From DAOTUL01 sp034437435 (GTDB taxonomy: Bacteria > Chloroflexota > Anaerolineae > Aggregatilineales > Phototrophicaceae): a stretch of DNA of 10,704 nucleotides. The notes under the pieces are model-generated. The model saw only the letters and a program-made list of their open reading frames with translations, had not been told where the DNA came from and did no database searches. The stretch is taken from assembly GCA_964417785.1 (NCBI GenBank), contig CAYQJO010000154.1, forward strand, positions 1 through 10,704, read 5' to 3'. The translations under genes were made by a program, and so were the position numbers. Shown in pieces: positions 1 through 6,655 of the stretch. How positions within the stretch are numbered: the stretch's first letter is position 1; the number at the start of each line of letters is the position of its first letter.

Positions 1-1091
1 TCGTCATCAAACTGGGGACCAGCACCCTTACGGGCGGCACCTCCCATCTTAACCGACCACGAATTCTGGAGTTGATCCAGCAAATCGCCCATCTGCACCA
101 GAACCAACACGAGGTCATCCTGGTGTCGTCTGGCGCGCAGGCTGCCGGACGTGAGCGGCTGGATTTCCCCGATTTTGGGCGCTCGGTCCCGGCCAAGCAG
201 ATGCTCAGCGCGGTTGGACAGGGACGCTTGATGCATCTCTACAGCGAGTTCTTCGATATTTTCGGTATCGTCGTGGCCCAGGTCTTGCTCACCCGTGACG
301 ATCTGAGCGACCGGGGACGCTATCTGAACGCCCGCGATACGCTGCAAATGCTCATCGAACATCGCATCATCCCGGTTATCAACGAGAACGACACCGTTGC
401 CACCAATGAGATTCGCGTGGGTGATAACGACAATCTGTCAGCCATGATCGCCAGTGTGTTAGAGACCGATCTGCTGCTGATCCTGACCGATCAACCGGGG
501 CTGTTCACTGCCGACCCACGCACCAACACCGACGCCGAACTGATCCGCCAGATCGAGCGTATTGACGCCCAGACTTATGCCCTGGCCGGTGGCACCAGGA
601 CGGGATTGGGAACCGGCGGCATGGTCACCAAGATCGAAGCCGCCCACATCGCCACCCGCAGCGGCGTGCGGACCGTCATCGCTTCCGGCAGTGAGGCCAA
701 TGTCATCGCCCGCGTCATGGCTGGCGACGACCTCGGTACACACTTTGAGCCAGTCACCACCCATGTCGAAAGCCGCAAACGCTGGCTGCTGACCGACCGC
801 GTGCGCGGTCGTCTCCATGTTGACGCGGGCGCAGTACGGGTACTGCTCAAAGGTGGTGCCAGTCTGCTCCCGGTCGGGATCACGACAGTTGAAGGCCAGT
901 TCGAGCGGGGTGCCACATTGTCGATACATTCACCGATAGGGGAGGAAATCGCGCACGGACTCAGCAACTACAGCAGCGATGAACTACAATCTCTGTGTGG
1001 GGTCAAATCGGCACGTATCGGCGAAATTCTGGGCTATAGTTACGGTGACCACGCCATCCACCGCAATAACATGGTGCTGCTGGTCGGTTAA
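1..1091 (+). CDS. proB: Glutamate 5-kinase, 5'-truncated by window edge
   Basis: ProB phosphorylates L-glutamate with ATP to gamma-glutamyl phosphate, the first step of proline synthesis, in the cytoplasm. The reading frame is open from base 3, where the N-terminal nucleotide-binding strand VIKLGTSTLTGG is already visible. By comparison with the E. coli enzyme, as I remember it, only about seven residues are missing on the left. Family signatures follow in order: VSSGAQAAGRE, the glutamate-site NEND (bases 381-392), GDNDNLSA (420-443), LTDQPGLFTADPR, and GLGTGGM (603-623). The last hundred or so residues, from SRKRWLL on, match the C-terminal PUA domain found in E. coli-type ProB. The gene ends with TAA and is followed after 48 bp by proA, so the two probably form an operon. 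The internal TTG at 72 is not the real start, because conserved kinase sequence lies upstream of it. Confidence 0.97.
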   Translation, partial: VIKLGTSTLTGGTSHLNRPRILELIQQIAHLHQNQHEVILVSSGAQAAGRERLDFPDFGRSVPAKQMLSAVGQGRLMHLYSEFFDIFGIVVAQVLLTRDDLSDRGRYLNARDTLQMLIEHRIIPVINENDTVATNEIRVGDNDNLSAMIASVLETDLLLILTDQPGLFTADPRTNTDAELIRQIERIDAQTYALAGGTRTGLGTGGMVTKIEAAHIATRSGVRTVIASGSEANVIARVMAGDDLGTHFEPVTTHVESRKRWLLTDRVRGRLHVDAGAVRVLLKGGASLLPVGITTVEGQFERGATLSIHSPIGEEIAHGLSNYSSDELQSLCGVKSARIGEILGYSYGDHAIHRNNMVLLVG

Positions 1092-1139
1092 TCAGATAGC
1101 TGATAGACTATGCAGTAGGTATCGTAATCGAGGGACATC

Positions 1140-2396
1140 ATGAGCGCTGTTGATCTAAAGGCGATGGGCCAGCGGGCGAAAGCCGCTGCATTTGAACTAT
1201 CGAAAGCCAGCACCGAGCAGAAAAACACCGTCCTACTCACCATCGCTGATGCCCTGGAAGCCAGCGCACCGGCCATCCTGGAAGCCAACCGGCACGATCT
1301 TGCCGACGGCAAAGCTGACGGCCTCAGTGACGCCCTGCTGGATCGGCTGGACCTGCAAAAACGCCTGGCAGGAATCGCCGCTGATGTGCGCAACGTGGCC
1401 GGACTCCCCGATCCGGTTGGACGCAGCTATGATGAACGCACCCTGGAAAACGGTCTCAAAGTGTCGCGCCGCCGTACACCCATCGGTGTCCTGGGCGTGA
1501 TCTACGAAGCACGGCCCAACGTGACCATCGACATCGCCACATTGGCGCTCAAGACCAGCAATGCCGTGATCCTACGCGGTGGCAAGGAGACTCTGCGCAG
1601 CAATCTGGCGCTGGTCGAAGTGCTGCGCCGTTGTCTATCCGACGCCGGTCTGCCAGAAGACAGTGTCCAGTACATCGAAAACATCGACCGCCAGTATGTG
1701 GGCGAACTCCTGAAACTGCACGATTATGTGGATATGATTATCCCACGCGGCGGCAGCAAGTTACACGATTTCTGCCGCGAGAACAGCACCATCCCGGTCA
1801 TCACTGGCGGGTTGGGTGTGTGCCATCTCTACCTCGCACCAACCGCCAACCTGGATGATGCGCTCAAGATTATCCACAATGCCAAGACACAGCGCCCGTC
1901 CGTGTGTAACGCGCTGGATACCCTGCTCGTTCACCATCAGGTGGCGGCGGATGTGCTGCCCCGTGTGGTGCAGTACCTGGGCGATGACGGTGTGACATTC
2001 CGGGCCGACCCGCGTTCGATGGCGCTGCTGAGCGACAGCCAGGTGAAACCTGCCGGTCCTGACGACTTCGACACGGAGTGGATGGCGCTCATCCTGGGAT
2101 TGAAAATCGTCGATTCGATGGACGAGGCCATCACCCATATCCGCCAGCACAGCACCTTTCATTCCGACGGCATCCTCACGCAGGATATGGACGAAGCCAA
2201 CCGCTTTCTCGATGAGGTCGACTCGGCGGCGGTGTTCGTCAACGCCAGCACACGCTTCAACGACGGTGGTGCGCTGGGGTTGGGCGCAGAGGTGGCCGTC
2301 AGCACGCAAAAACTACATGCCCGCGGCCCGATGGCGCTGGAAGAACTGACAACCTATAAATGGATCGTTATTGGTGAAGGTCATATTCGGAAATAA
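1140..2396 (+). CDS. proA: Gamma-glutamyl phosphate reductase (glutamate-5-semialdehyde dehydrogenase)
   Basis: ProA reduces gamma-glutamyl phosphate with NADPH to glutamate-5-semialdehyde, which cyclises to the precursor of proline. The protein has 418 residues, the normal family length. It shows the expected aldehyde-dehydrogenase-fold segments: RRRTPIGVLGVIYEARPNVT, ILRGGKE, IIPRGGS, and the catalytic-cysteine motif RPSVCNALDTLLVH with Cys256. The C-terminal part (VFVNASTRFNDGG, LGLGAEVAVSTQKLHARGP) is also typical. The ATG at 1140 is preceded by GAGGGA (1130-1135), a reasonable ribosome-binding site though close to the start. ProB lies 48 bp upstream on the same strand, and its unstable product is the substrate here, so the order proB-proA makes sense. 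No proC is present in the window. Nothing appears truncated or unusual. Confidence 0.98.
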   Translation: MSAVDLKAMGQRAKAAAFELSKASTEQKNTVLLTIADALEASAPAILEANRHDLADGKADGLSDALLDRLDLQKRLAGIAADVRNVAGLPDPVGRSYDERTLENGLKVSRRRTPIGVLGVIYEARPNVTIDIATLALKTSNAVILRGGKETLRSNLALVEVLRRCLSDAGLPEDSVQYIENIDRQYVGELLKLHDYVDMIIPRGGSKLHDFCRENSTIPVITGGLGVCHLYLAPTANLDDALKIIHNAKTQRPSVCNALDTLLVHHQVAADVLPRVVQYLGDDGVTFRADPRSMALLSDSQVKPAGPDDFDTEWMALILGLKIVDSMDEAITHIRQHSTFHSDGILTQDMDEANRFLDEVDSAAVFVNASTRFNDGGALGLGAEVAVSTQKLHARGPMALEELTTYKWIVIGEGHIRK

Positions 2397-2425
2397 GTGA
2401 CAACCAGTTTCAAACCTGATATAAT
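2397..2425 (+). promoter_or_regulatory. Sigma70-type promoter for the plus-strand receiver gene
   Basis: GTGACA (2397-2402) matches the -35 consensus at five of six bases, and TATAAT (2420-2425) is a perfect -10. They are separated by exactly 17 bp. The -35 begins at the base immediately after the proA stop codon. Transcription would start near 2432, giving a leader of about 30 bases before the ATG at 2462. This suggests the receiver gene is transcribed independently of proBA. Confidence 0.68.
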
Positions 2426-2461
2426 ACTCTATTAAGACTACTTTCGATGTGAGTGGGTACA

Positions 2462-2815
2462 ATGGCTAAAATACTGCTTGTTGAAGATGATCCAGATATG
2501 CTCAGTGTTTTGCACGATACCCTGGTAATCGACAATCATCAGGTTATCGAAGCGCGTCATGGTGAACAGGCGCTGGCAGCATTGGAAACGACCCTGCCCG
2601 GTGTCATCATTACCGACCTCAGAATGCCCTATATGGATGGGATTGAACTCATCCGCCGTGTCCGGGCTAATCCAGACTGGTCCGCGATCAAGATTATTGT
2701 CGTTAGCGGCATACCAACAGATGAACAGAGCGCACTGGATGCCGGGGCCGATGCTTTTCTGCTCAAGCCCTTCTCACATGTCGAAATGGCGGAGATACTG
2801 GCAGAGGTGGAGTAG
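2462..2815 (+). CDS. Single-domain CheY-like response regulator
   Basis: This 117-residue protein is one receiver (REC) domain with no output domain. The acidic pair is Asp9/Asp10 in LLVEDDPD, the phospho-acceptor is Asp52 in ITDLRMP, the switch Ser is Ser82 in VVSG, and the conserved Lys is Lys102 in LLKPF. The full active site is therefore present. It would accept a phosphoryl group from a histidine kinase and act by protein contact or in a phosphorelay. I chose the ATG at 2462. A GTG at 2453 would add three residues, but it lies in the weak purine stretch GAGTGGG that better serves as the ribosome-binding site. The gene has its own promoter, and its stop is 2 bp from the stop of another receiver gene on the opposite strand. 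Its partner is not shown by sequence; the kinase at 3183-4766 is the nearest candidate. Confidence 0.95.
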   Translation: MAKILLVEDDPDMLSVLHDTLVIDNHQVIEARHGEQALAALETTLPGVIITDLRMPYMDGIELIRRVRANPDWSAIKIIVVSGIPTDEQSALDAGADAFLLKPFSHVEMAEILAEVE

Positions 2816-2817
2816 CG

Positions 2818-3183
2818 CTACGGGCTGGCGGTTAGCTGGCTGTAGTGGGCAAATAACTGGACAAGCCGGGCTATATCGAGCGGCTTGGACATATAATCAT
2901 CGCAGCCACTGCTCAGGCAGCGGTCACGGTCACCCAACATGGCATAGGCCGTTACAGCCACAATAGGTGTTTTATGGCCGCGCTCTCGCAGCTTTTCCAC
3001 CACTTCCAATCCCGTCAACCGGCCTGCCAGTTGAATATCCATTAACACGAGATCGGGCCTGTCCTTGTCGAAATTCGCCAGGACTTCCTCGCCATCCATA
3101 TAGTTAATCAGTTCATGTCCACGCGCAACTCGTTTAACCAGTGAGACATTGGCCGGATTATCCTCAACATACAGGATCCGCAT
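2818..3183 (-). CDS. Single-domain response regulator (receiver only), coupled to histidine kinase
   Basis: This is a 121-residue REC domain. Its acidic residues are Glu7 and Asp8 (LYVEDNPAN), the phospho-acceptor is Asp49 (VLMDIQL), the switch Thr is Thr78 (VAVTAYAM), and the conserved Lys is Lys100 (SKPLD). The GDRDRCLSSGCDDYMSKP stretch is the form common in receivers attached to, or working with, hybrid histidine kinases. No DNA-binding or enzymatic output domain follows. Its ATG overlaps the TGA of the upstream kinase gene by one base (TGATG read on the minus strand), so the two are almost certainly co-transcribed and translationally coupled. The likely role is to take phosphate from that kinase. 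The downstream target, perhaps an Hpt protein or an effector elsewhere, is not in the window. Confidence 0.95.
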   Translation of the reverse strand: MRILYVEDNPANVSLVKRVARGHELINYMDGEEVLANFDKDRPDLVLMDIQLAGRLTGLEVVEKLRERGHKTPIVAVTAYAMLGDRDRCLSSGCDDYMSKPLDIARLVQLFAHYSQLTASP

Positions 3184-4766
3184 CAGTTCGTGTCCTTATC
3201 CGGTAAAAGTTCATCATCCGTCTCATGTGGCACCAGCACGGGTCGGGTCGTGCCATCCAAACCTGGATCAACTACCCTGACCGATCCGGTCTCAGAGGTA
3301 ACGGTCTCATCGTGGTGATAGGATTGCAGTACAAAGTGGAAGGTGCTGCCGACACCGGGTTGGCTTTCGGCCCAGATTCGACCGTCCATCAATGCCACCA
3401 ACTGCCGCGCAATCGCCAGACCCAGGCCCGAACCGGCACGCGGGTCGCGCCCATCTTTGTCACCGGCCTGCTCGAATTCCTCGAAGATTTTTGCCAGTTC
3501 AGCCGGCGCAATGCCGCATCCGGTATCGGAGACGCTGAACTGAACGCCCTCTTTCGTCTCCTTGACCACCAGTTTGATATGACCGGTATCGGTAAACTTG
3601 GAGGCGTTGCTATATAGATTCAGCAACACCTGCCGCACCCGAGTTTCGTCCGCCCACACATGCGGGATGGGGCTGGGTAAATCGCTCATCAGGTCGATGC
3701 TCTTGCCTGCCGTCAAACCATTGGCCGTCGCCAGCACCGCGTTAATAATGGATTCCAGTTCAACTTCCTGCATGTGGACTTCCAGCTTGCCAGCGTCCAC
3801 CTTCGCCAGGTCCAGAATATCGTTGATGAGATGGAGAAGCTGCCGACCACTGGTGTAAATCTGGCTCAGATCGCTCTTGTAGCTTTCCGGCAGTGGTTCA
3901 TCGTCGTACATCATAGGAAACTGAAGCATGGTCTCGCTGAAACCGATGATGGCGTTCAGCGGAGTACGCAGTTCATGGCTCATATTGGCGAGGAATTTGC
4001 CCCGAAAGGTTTTTGCCGCCTCCGCCGCTTCCCGCGCCGATTCCAACTCCTGGTTGATCTGGCGCAGTTGCTCACTGAGTGCCTCACTGCGCTGCAAGCT
4101 TTTCTGAAGCTGCAACCGGCTCTCGAATAGATCGACATTGGTGCGGCGCTCACGCTGGTAATTGAGCAAAGCCCATTCTGTGATGGCGTAAAGCTCGCCC
4201 GTTACCTGGGCCGCCAGGATTGCCCCGGCCAGCATCAACACCATCGCAAAGAACTGGTGCGTGCCGAAGAACGCCCCACCGCCGGTGCTGAGGGTCGGGA
4301 TAACGACCGTCGCCACCATTGAGGCAAAGGCGAAAAGCAGAGTCACTTGCGGACGCAGCAGCAAACCGACGATGAAGATAAGCAGAACATAGAAAAACGG
4401 CATCACCTGGATTGCCAGCGGTCCACCGCTTGCCAGCACCACGCCAATCGCGAGGAAGCCGCTGGCGGCATAGACCAGCGCAGCCCGATCAAACAGACCA
4501 TTCTTCAGGATACGGTCGGTCAGCAGACAGGCCCCGGCGAAAATGAGAGGCGCACCCACCCAGATCAAAAATGACGCATCCATGTAGTGGCCGATGGTCA
4601 GCGCAAAGATGGCAACCATGCCACAGACCACCAGGGTGGCCTTCCACAACATCGCCAGCCGGTCAGTCTTGACCTCGGTGGCGAAGTCGATCCCTTCAGG
4701 CACCGCCAGCTTCTGTTCAGTCTTTGGGATATAGTGACTGGTTTCCGATGTAGAGGAAACACTCAT
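3183..4766 (-). CDS. Membrane histidine kinase, six TM segments, HisKA plus HATPase_c
   Basis: Numbered from the ATG at 4766 (527 residues), a short hydrophilic N-terminus is followed by about six hydrophobic segments (roughly 40-59, 66-84, 95-113, 117-137, 139-159, 171-192) with very short loops. A charged helix or coiled coil (about 210-257) links these to the kinase core. The H-box is FLANMSHELRTPLNAIIGFSE with His264. The N-box (LLNLYSNASKFT), G1 (DTGCGI), F-box (IFEEFEQ) and G2 (GSGLGLAIA) are all intact, so it should be an active autokinase. There is no periplasmic sensor domain or PAS domain, so it may sense membrane state or a partner protein. An in-frame ATG at 4799 would add 11 residues, but a TATAAT box overlaps it; TAAGG at 4778-4782 lies 11 bases before the chosen ATG. 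The start is therefore uncertain. The tail after the ATPase domain is about 45 unassigned residues. Confidence 0.93.
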   Translation of the reverse strand: MSVSSTSETSHYIPKTEQKLAVPEGIDFATEVKTDRLAMLWKATLVVCGMVAIFALTIGHYMDASFLIWVGAPLIFAGACLLTDRILKNGLFDRAALVYAASGFLAIGVVLASGGPLAIQVMPFFYVLLIFIVGLLLRPQVTLLFAFASMVATVVIPTLSTGGGAFFGTHQFFAMVLMLAGAILAAQVTGELYAITEWALLNYQRERRTNVDLFESRLQLQKSLQRSEALSEQLRQINQELESAREAAEAAKTFRGKFLANMSHELRTPLNAIIGFSETMLQFPMMYDDEPLPESYKSDLSQIYTSGRQLLHLINDILDLAKVDAGKLEVHMQEVELESIINAVLATANGLTAGKSIDLMSDLPSPIPHVWADETRVRQVLLNLYSNASKFTDTGHIKLVVKETKEGVQFSVSDTGCGIAPAELAKIFEEFEQAGDKDGRDPRAGSGLGLAIARQLVALMDGRIWAESQPGVGSTFHFVLQSYHHDETVTSETGSVRVVDPGLDGTTRPVLVPHETDDELLPDKDTN

Positions 4767-4797
4767 AATACATACAACCTTACACGCTTTTGACCCC

Positions 4798-4825
4798 ATT
4801 ATACTCTATGTAGCCATATTGAAGA
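4798..4825 (-). promoter_or_regulatory. Possible promoter of the kinase-receiver operon
   Basis: Read on the minus strand, TATAAT occupies 4803-4798, a perfect -10. The -35 is poor: TCTTCA (4825-4820) at 16 bp spacing matches only three of six bases. Transcription would begin near 4791, downstream of the ATG at 4799 and upstream of the ATG at 4766. This supports the shorter kinase start. A transcript reading through from the hydrolase gene upstream is also possible. Confidence 0.35.
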
Positions 4826-4832
4826 ATTAGGT

Positions 4833-6521
4833 TCACGAACAAACCGGCAGCACCAACGCCGAGGGATGATCGGCGTCATGATAGATCGTCTGGTCAGCCA
4901 CGCAGGTGCGCTCACCCATCTCCCCCGTACCCAGATTGCGCATCCAGCGCGGGTGCGCTCCACTGGAAACCTGCAAACGGACGCGATGACCGGCTTTAAA
5001 GCGATACGCGGTGGCCCACATATCGATCTCGATATACAGACTGCCATCCGGCTGTCGCTGACCGCAGCCCGGCTTCACCCGGAACAGCCCGTCGCACAAA
5101 TTGATCGACCGGCCATCGGGATGGACATCACACAGGCGTCCGAAGAAGTCGGTGTATTCCAGGCTGGACCGCACATACAACTTCAGCCGCACCGGGCCGA
5201 TCACTTCCAGAGGATAGTCCAGTGGTTCCGCCGTGAAGGTGACGACATCGGATCGAGCCTCCAGGTCACGATTATCACGCAATCCACCGCACAGACCAAA
5301 TTGCGCCCCGCCGACCGCCGGTGTCGGGTTTTCCGGGTCATAGCGATAGGTCGTGGCGATTCGAGTGGTGGATGGCTGCACCTGCAAACGGTGTCCGGCA
5401 GCCAGATAGAGGCAGGTCGTCTGTGATGGCGGCGGCCACGACTCATATTCACGCCATTCATTCGCTCCCATGACGTAAATTCGCACCGGGTTCTCGCGCA
5501 GAGCGCACGTTCGCTCTTGCAGATGATAATCGAACCAGCGGAGACCTTCACGCAGGTCCTCGAAGCTCAGAATAGCGCTAAGATGATGCCAGGGGCCGAT
5601 GGTCAGATAAGGATCATGGCCGGCCTGCCGTAGTCTGGCATAGTCGTTCAGCAGCGCACGCAGGAAAAAGTCGTACCAGCCACCGAACAGATTGACCGGA
5701 ATCGTGATCTGCTCCGGATGAAATGCGCGATGGACTTCCTGCCACATCGGGTCATCCCGGTCGGTGTGATCCAGCCATTGGTGAAAAAATGTGACATACT
5801 GGCCCAGTGCAACCTGGTCGCCCTCATCGACGGGTAGATGAGCTAACGCCGGAGCAATGCGCCATTCGACCTGCTGCAACATGGGCAGCGACGCGATCAT
5901 GGGCCGCTTGCGATTCCGGTCAAGCGCCTGGAACAACGCCATCCAGCGCATGGTCAAGCCCAGATCAAGGGCTTCATCGGGGAACAGAATATCGTACAGG
6001 TCCGACCCGGTGATGCTGGGCGCAATAGCTTTGACCTGCGGTGCATCCACTGCAATGGTCCACTGCACAATCCCCAGGTAGCTGCCGCCCCACAGACCGA
6101 TCACCCCATTAAACCATGCCTGCTGGTTCAACCAGTCAATAGTCGCCAGGCCATCGGCCTTTTCATTGAAATACGGCCAGAAATCCCCGTCAGAGTCGAA
6201 ACGCCCGCGCACATCCTGGACGATGACATGATAGCCGCGCTCGGCAAAGCGACGAGCGAAAAAGGCCAGCAGCCAGCCGAAAGCACTGGCTTTAGGATTG
6301 CGCCCATACGGAGACCGGATCAAAACAGTTGGATAGCTGCCCGGCGGACGGGGCCGGTAGTGGTCGGCAGCGAGGATTTTGCCGTCCTGCACGGGAACGG
6401 CGATTCCGCGCTGAATGCGAATCGCATATTCTGGCTGGCGCAGCTTTAGTAACAGCGCAGCCCAGCGGTGGCGCAGCATGTACACCAGAAACACACCCAG
6501 AATCAAAAAGACGCGGCGCAT
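4833..6521 (-). CDS. CocE/NonD-family alpha/beta hydrolase (peptidase S15-like), membrane-anchored
   Basis: This 562-residue protein has the architecture of the X-Pro dipeptidyl-peptidase/cocaine-esterase family: an alpha/beta-hydrolase domain (about 35-330) followed by a C-terminal jelly-roll domain (about 335-560). The nucleophile is Ser147 in GLWGGSYLG, the acid is Asp284 in GGWYDFF, and the base is His312 or, more likely, His313 in GPWHHL. Tyr72 in RSPYGR is the probable oxyanion-hole residue. Residues 4-27 are hydrophobic with few acidic residues and look like a signal anchor, so the catalytic part may sit outside the membrane. Such enzymes cleave esters, amides or acylated substrates; the substrate cannot be told from sequence, and the S15 name does not prove peptidase activity. 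The ATG at 6521 is preceded by TGAGG at a four-base gap. It is divergent from the patatin gene and separated by 66 bp from the kinase start downstream. Confidence 0.93.
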   Translation of the reverse strand: MRRVFLILGVFLVYMLRHRWAALLLKLRQPEYAIRIQRGIAVPVQDGKILAADHYRPRPPGSYPTVLIRSPYGRNPKASAFGWLLAFFARRFAERGYHVIVQDVRGRFDSDGDFWPYFNEKADGLATIDWLNQQAWFNGVIGLWGGSYLGIVQWTIAVDAPQVKAIAPSITGSDLYDILFPDEALDLGLTMRWMALFQALDRNRKRPMIASLPMLQQVEWRIAPALAHLPVDEGDQVALGQYVTFFHQWLDHTDRDDPMWQEVHRAFHPEQITIPVNLFGGWYDFFLRALLNDYARLRQAGHDPYLTIGPWHHLSAILSFEDLREGLRWFDYHLQERTCALRENPVRIYVMGANEWREYESWPPPSQTTCLYLAAGHRLQVQPSTTRIATTYRYDPENPTPAVGGAQFGLCGGLRDNRDLEARSDVVTFTAEPLDYPLEVIGPVRLKLYVRSSLEYTDFFGRLCDVHPDGRSINLCDGLFRVKPGCGQRQPDGSLYIEIDMWATAYRFKAGHRVRLQVSSGAHPRWMRNLGTGEMGERTCVADQTIYHDADHPSALVLPVCS

Positions 6522-6546
6522 GAGACCTCACCATACTTTAAATTAG

Positions 6547-6576
6547 ATTGTAATCCTGTACCGGCGTGCGATTCAA
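6547..6576 (-). promoter_or_regulatory. Probable promoter of the CocE-like hydrolase gene
   Basis: On the minus strand, TTGAAT (6576-6571, four of six matches to the -35) and TACAAT (6552-6547, five of six matches to the -10) are 18 bp apart. Transcription from near 6540 would give a leader of about 19 bases holding the TGAGG ribosome-binding site. The -35 adjoins one copy of the 9-mer ACAATTGAA, which could be an operator. Confidence 0.42.
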
Positions 6577-6577
6577 G

Positions 6578-6625
6578 ACAATTGAACGTGGTAAGTCATC
6601 TGTTCATGTATAAAATACAATTGAA
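6578..6625. repeat. Repeated 9-mer ACAATTGAA in the divergent promoter region
   Basis: ACAATTGAA occurs at 6578-6586 and again at 6617-6625, 39 bp apart on the same strand. Each copy contains the palindrome CAATTG. The first copy is also part of a short inverted repeat, TTCAA-5 bp-TTGAA (6572-6586). AT-rich -10-like strings (TATAAA at 6609-6614, TACAAT at 6616-6621) suitable for the plus-strand patatin gene lie here, without a convincing -35. The 134-bp gap between the hydrolase and patatin genes holds no other feature that I can see. Confidence 0.4.
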
Positions 6626-6655
6626 TCCAAATTCGATTAGAGAAAAATATTGGCA

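Noticed and set aside
459..929. Long minus-strand open frame inside proB
   Set aside because: It is antisense to a clearly conserved kinase, has no recognisable domain or ribosome-binding site, and such frames are common in GC-rich coding DNA.
1091..1104. Small hairpin ATCAG-4-CTGAT overlapping the proB stop
   Set aside because: The stem has only five base pairs and is not followed by a T-run, so it is neither a convincing terminator nor an attenuator.
1761..2309. Minus-strand open frame of 182 codons inside proA
   Set aside because: It lies fully opposite conserved proA sequence, including the catalytic-Cys region, and its translation looks like no known protein.
2813..2850. Possible bidirectional terminator between the convergent receiver genes
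   Set aside because: CTAC at 2818 and a GTAG about 20 bases later can pair, but the intervening bases do not extend the stem and there is no T-run.
2424..4809. The 9-mer ATACTCTAT is present at 2424-2432 and at 4801-4809, beside the two receiver/kinase promoters
   Set aside because: It lies downstream of the -10 in one case and upstream in the other, in opposite sense relative to the genes, and is AT-rich, so coincidence is the simpler reading.
4866..5426. Plus-strand open frame of 186 codons opposite the CocE-like hydrolase
   Set aside because: It is antisense to the jelly-roll domain of a well-supported gene, with no domain, ribosome-binding site or promoter.
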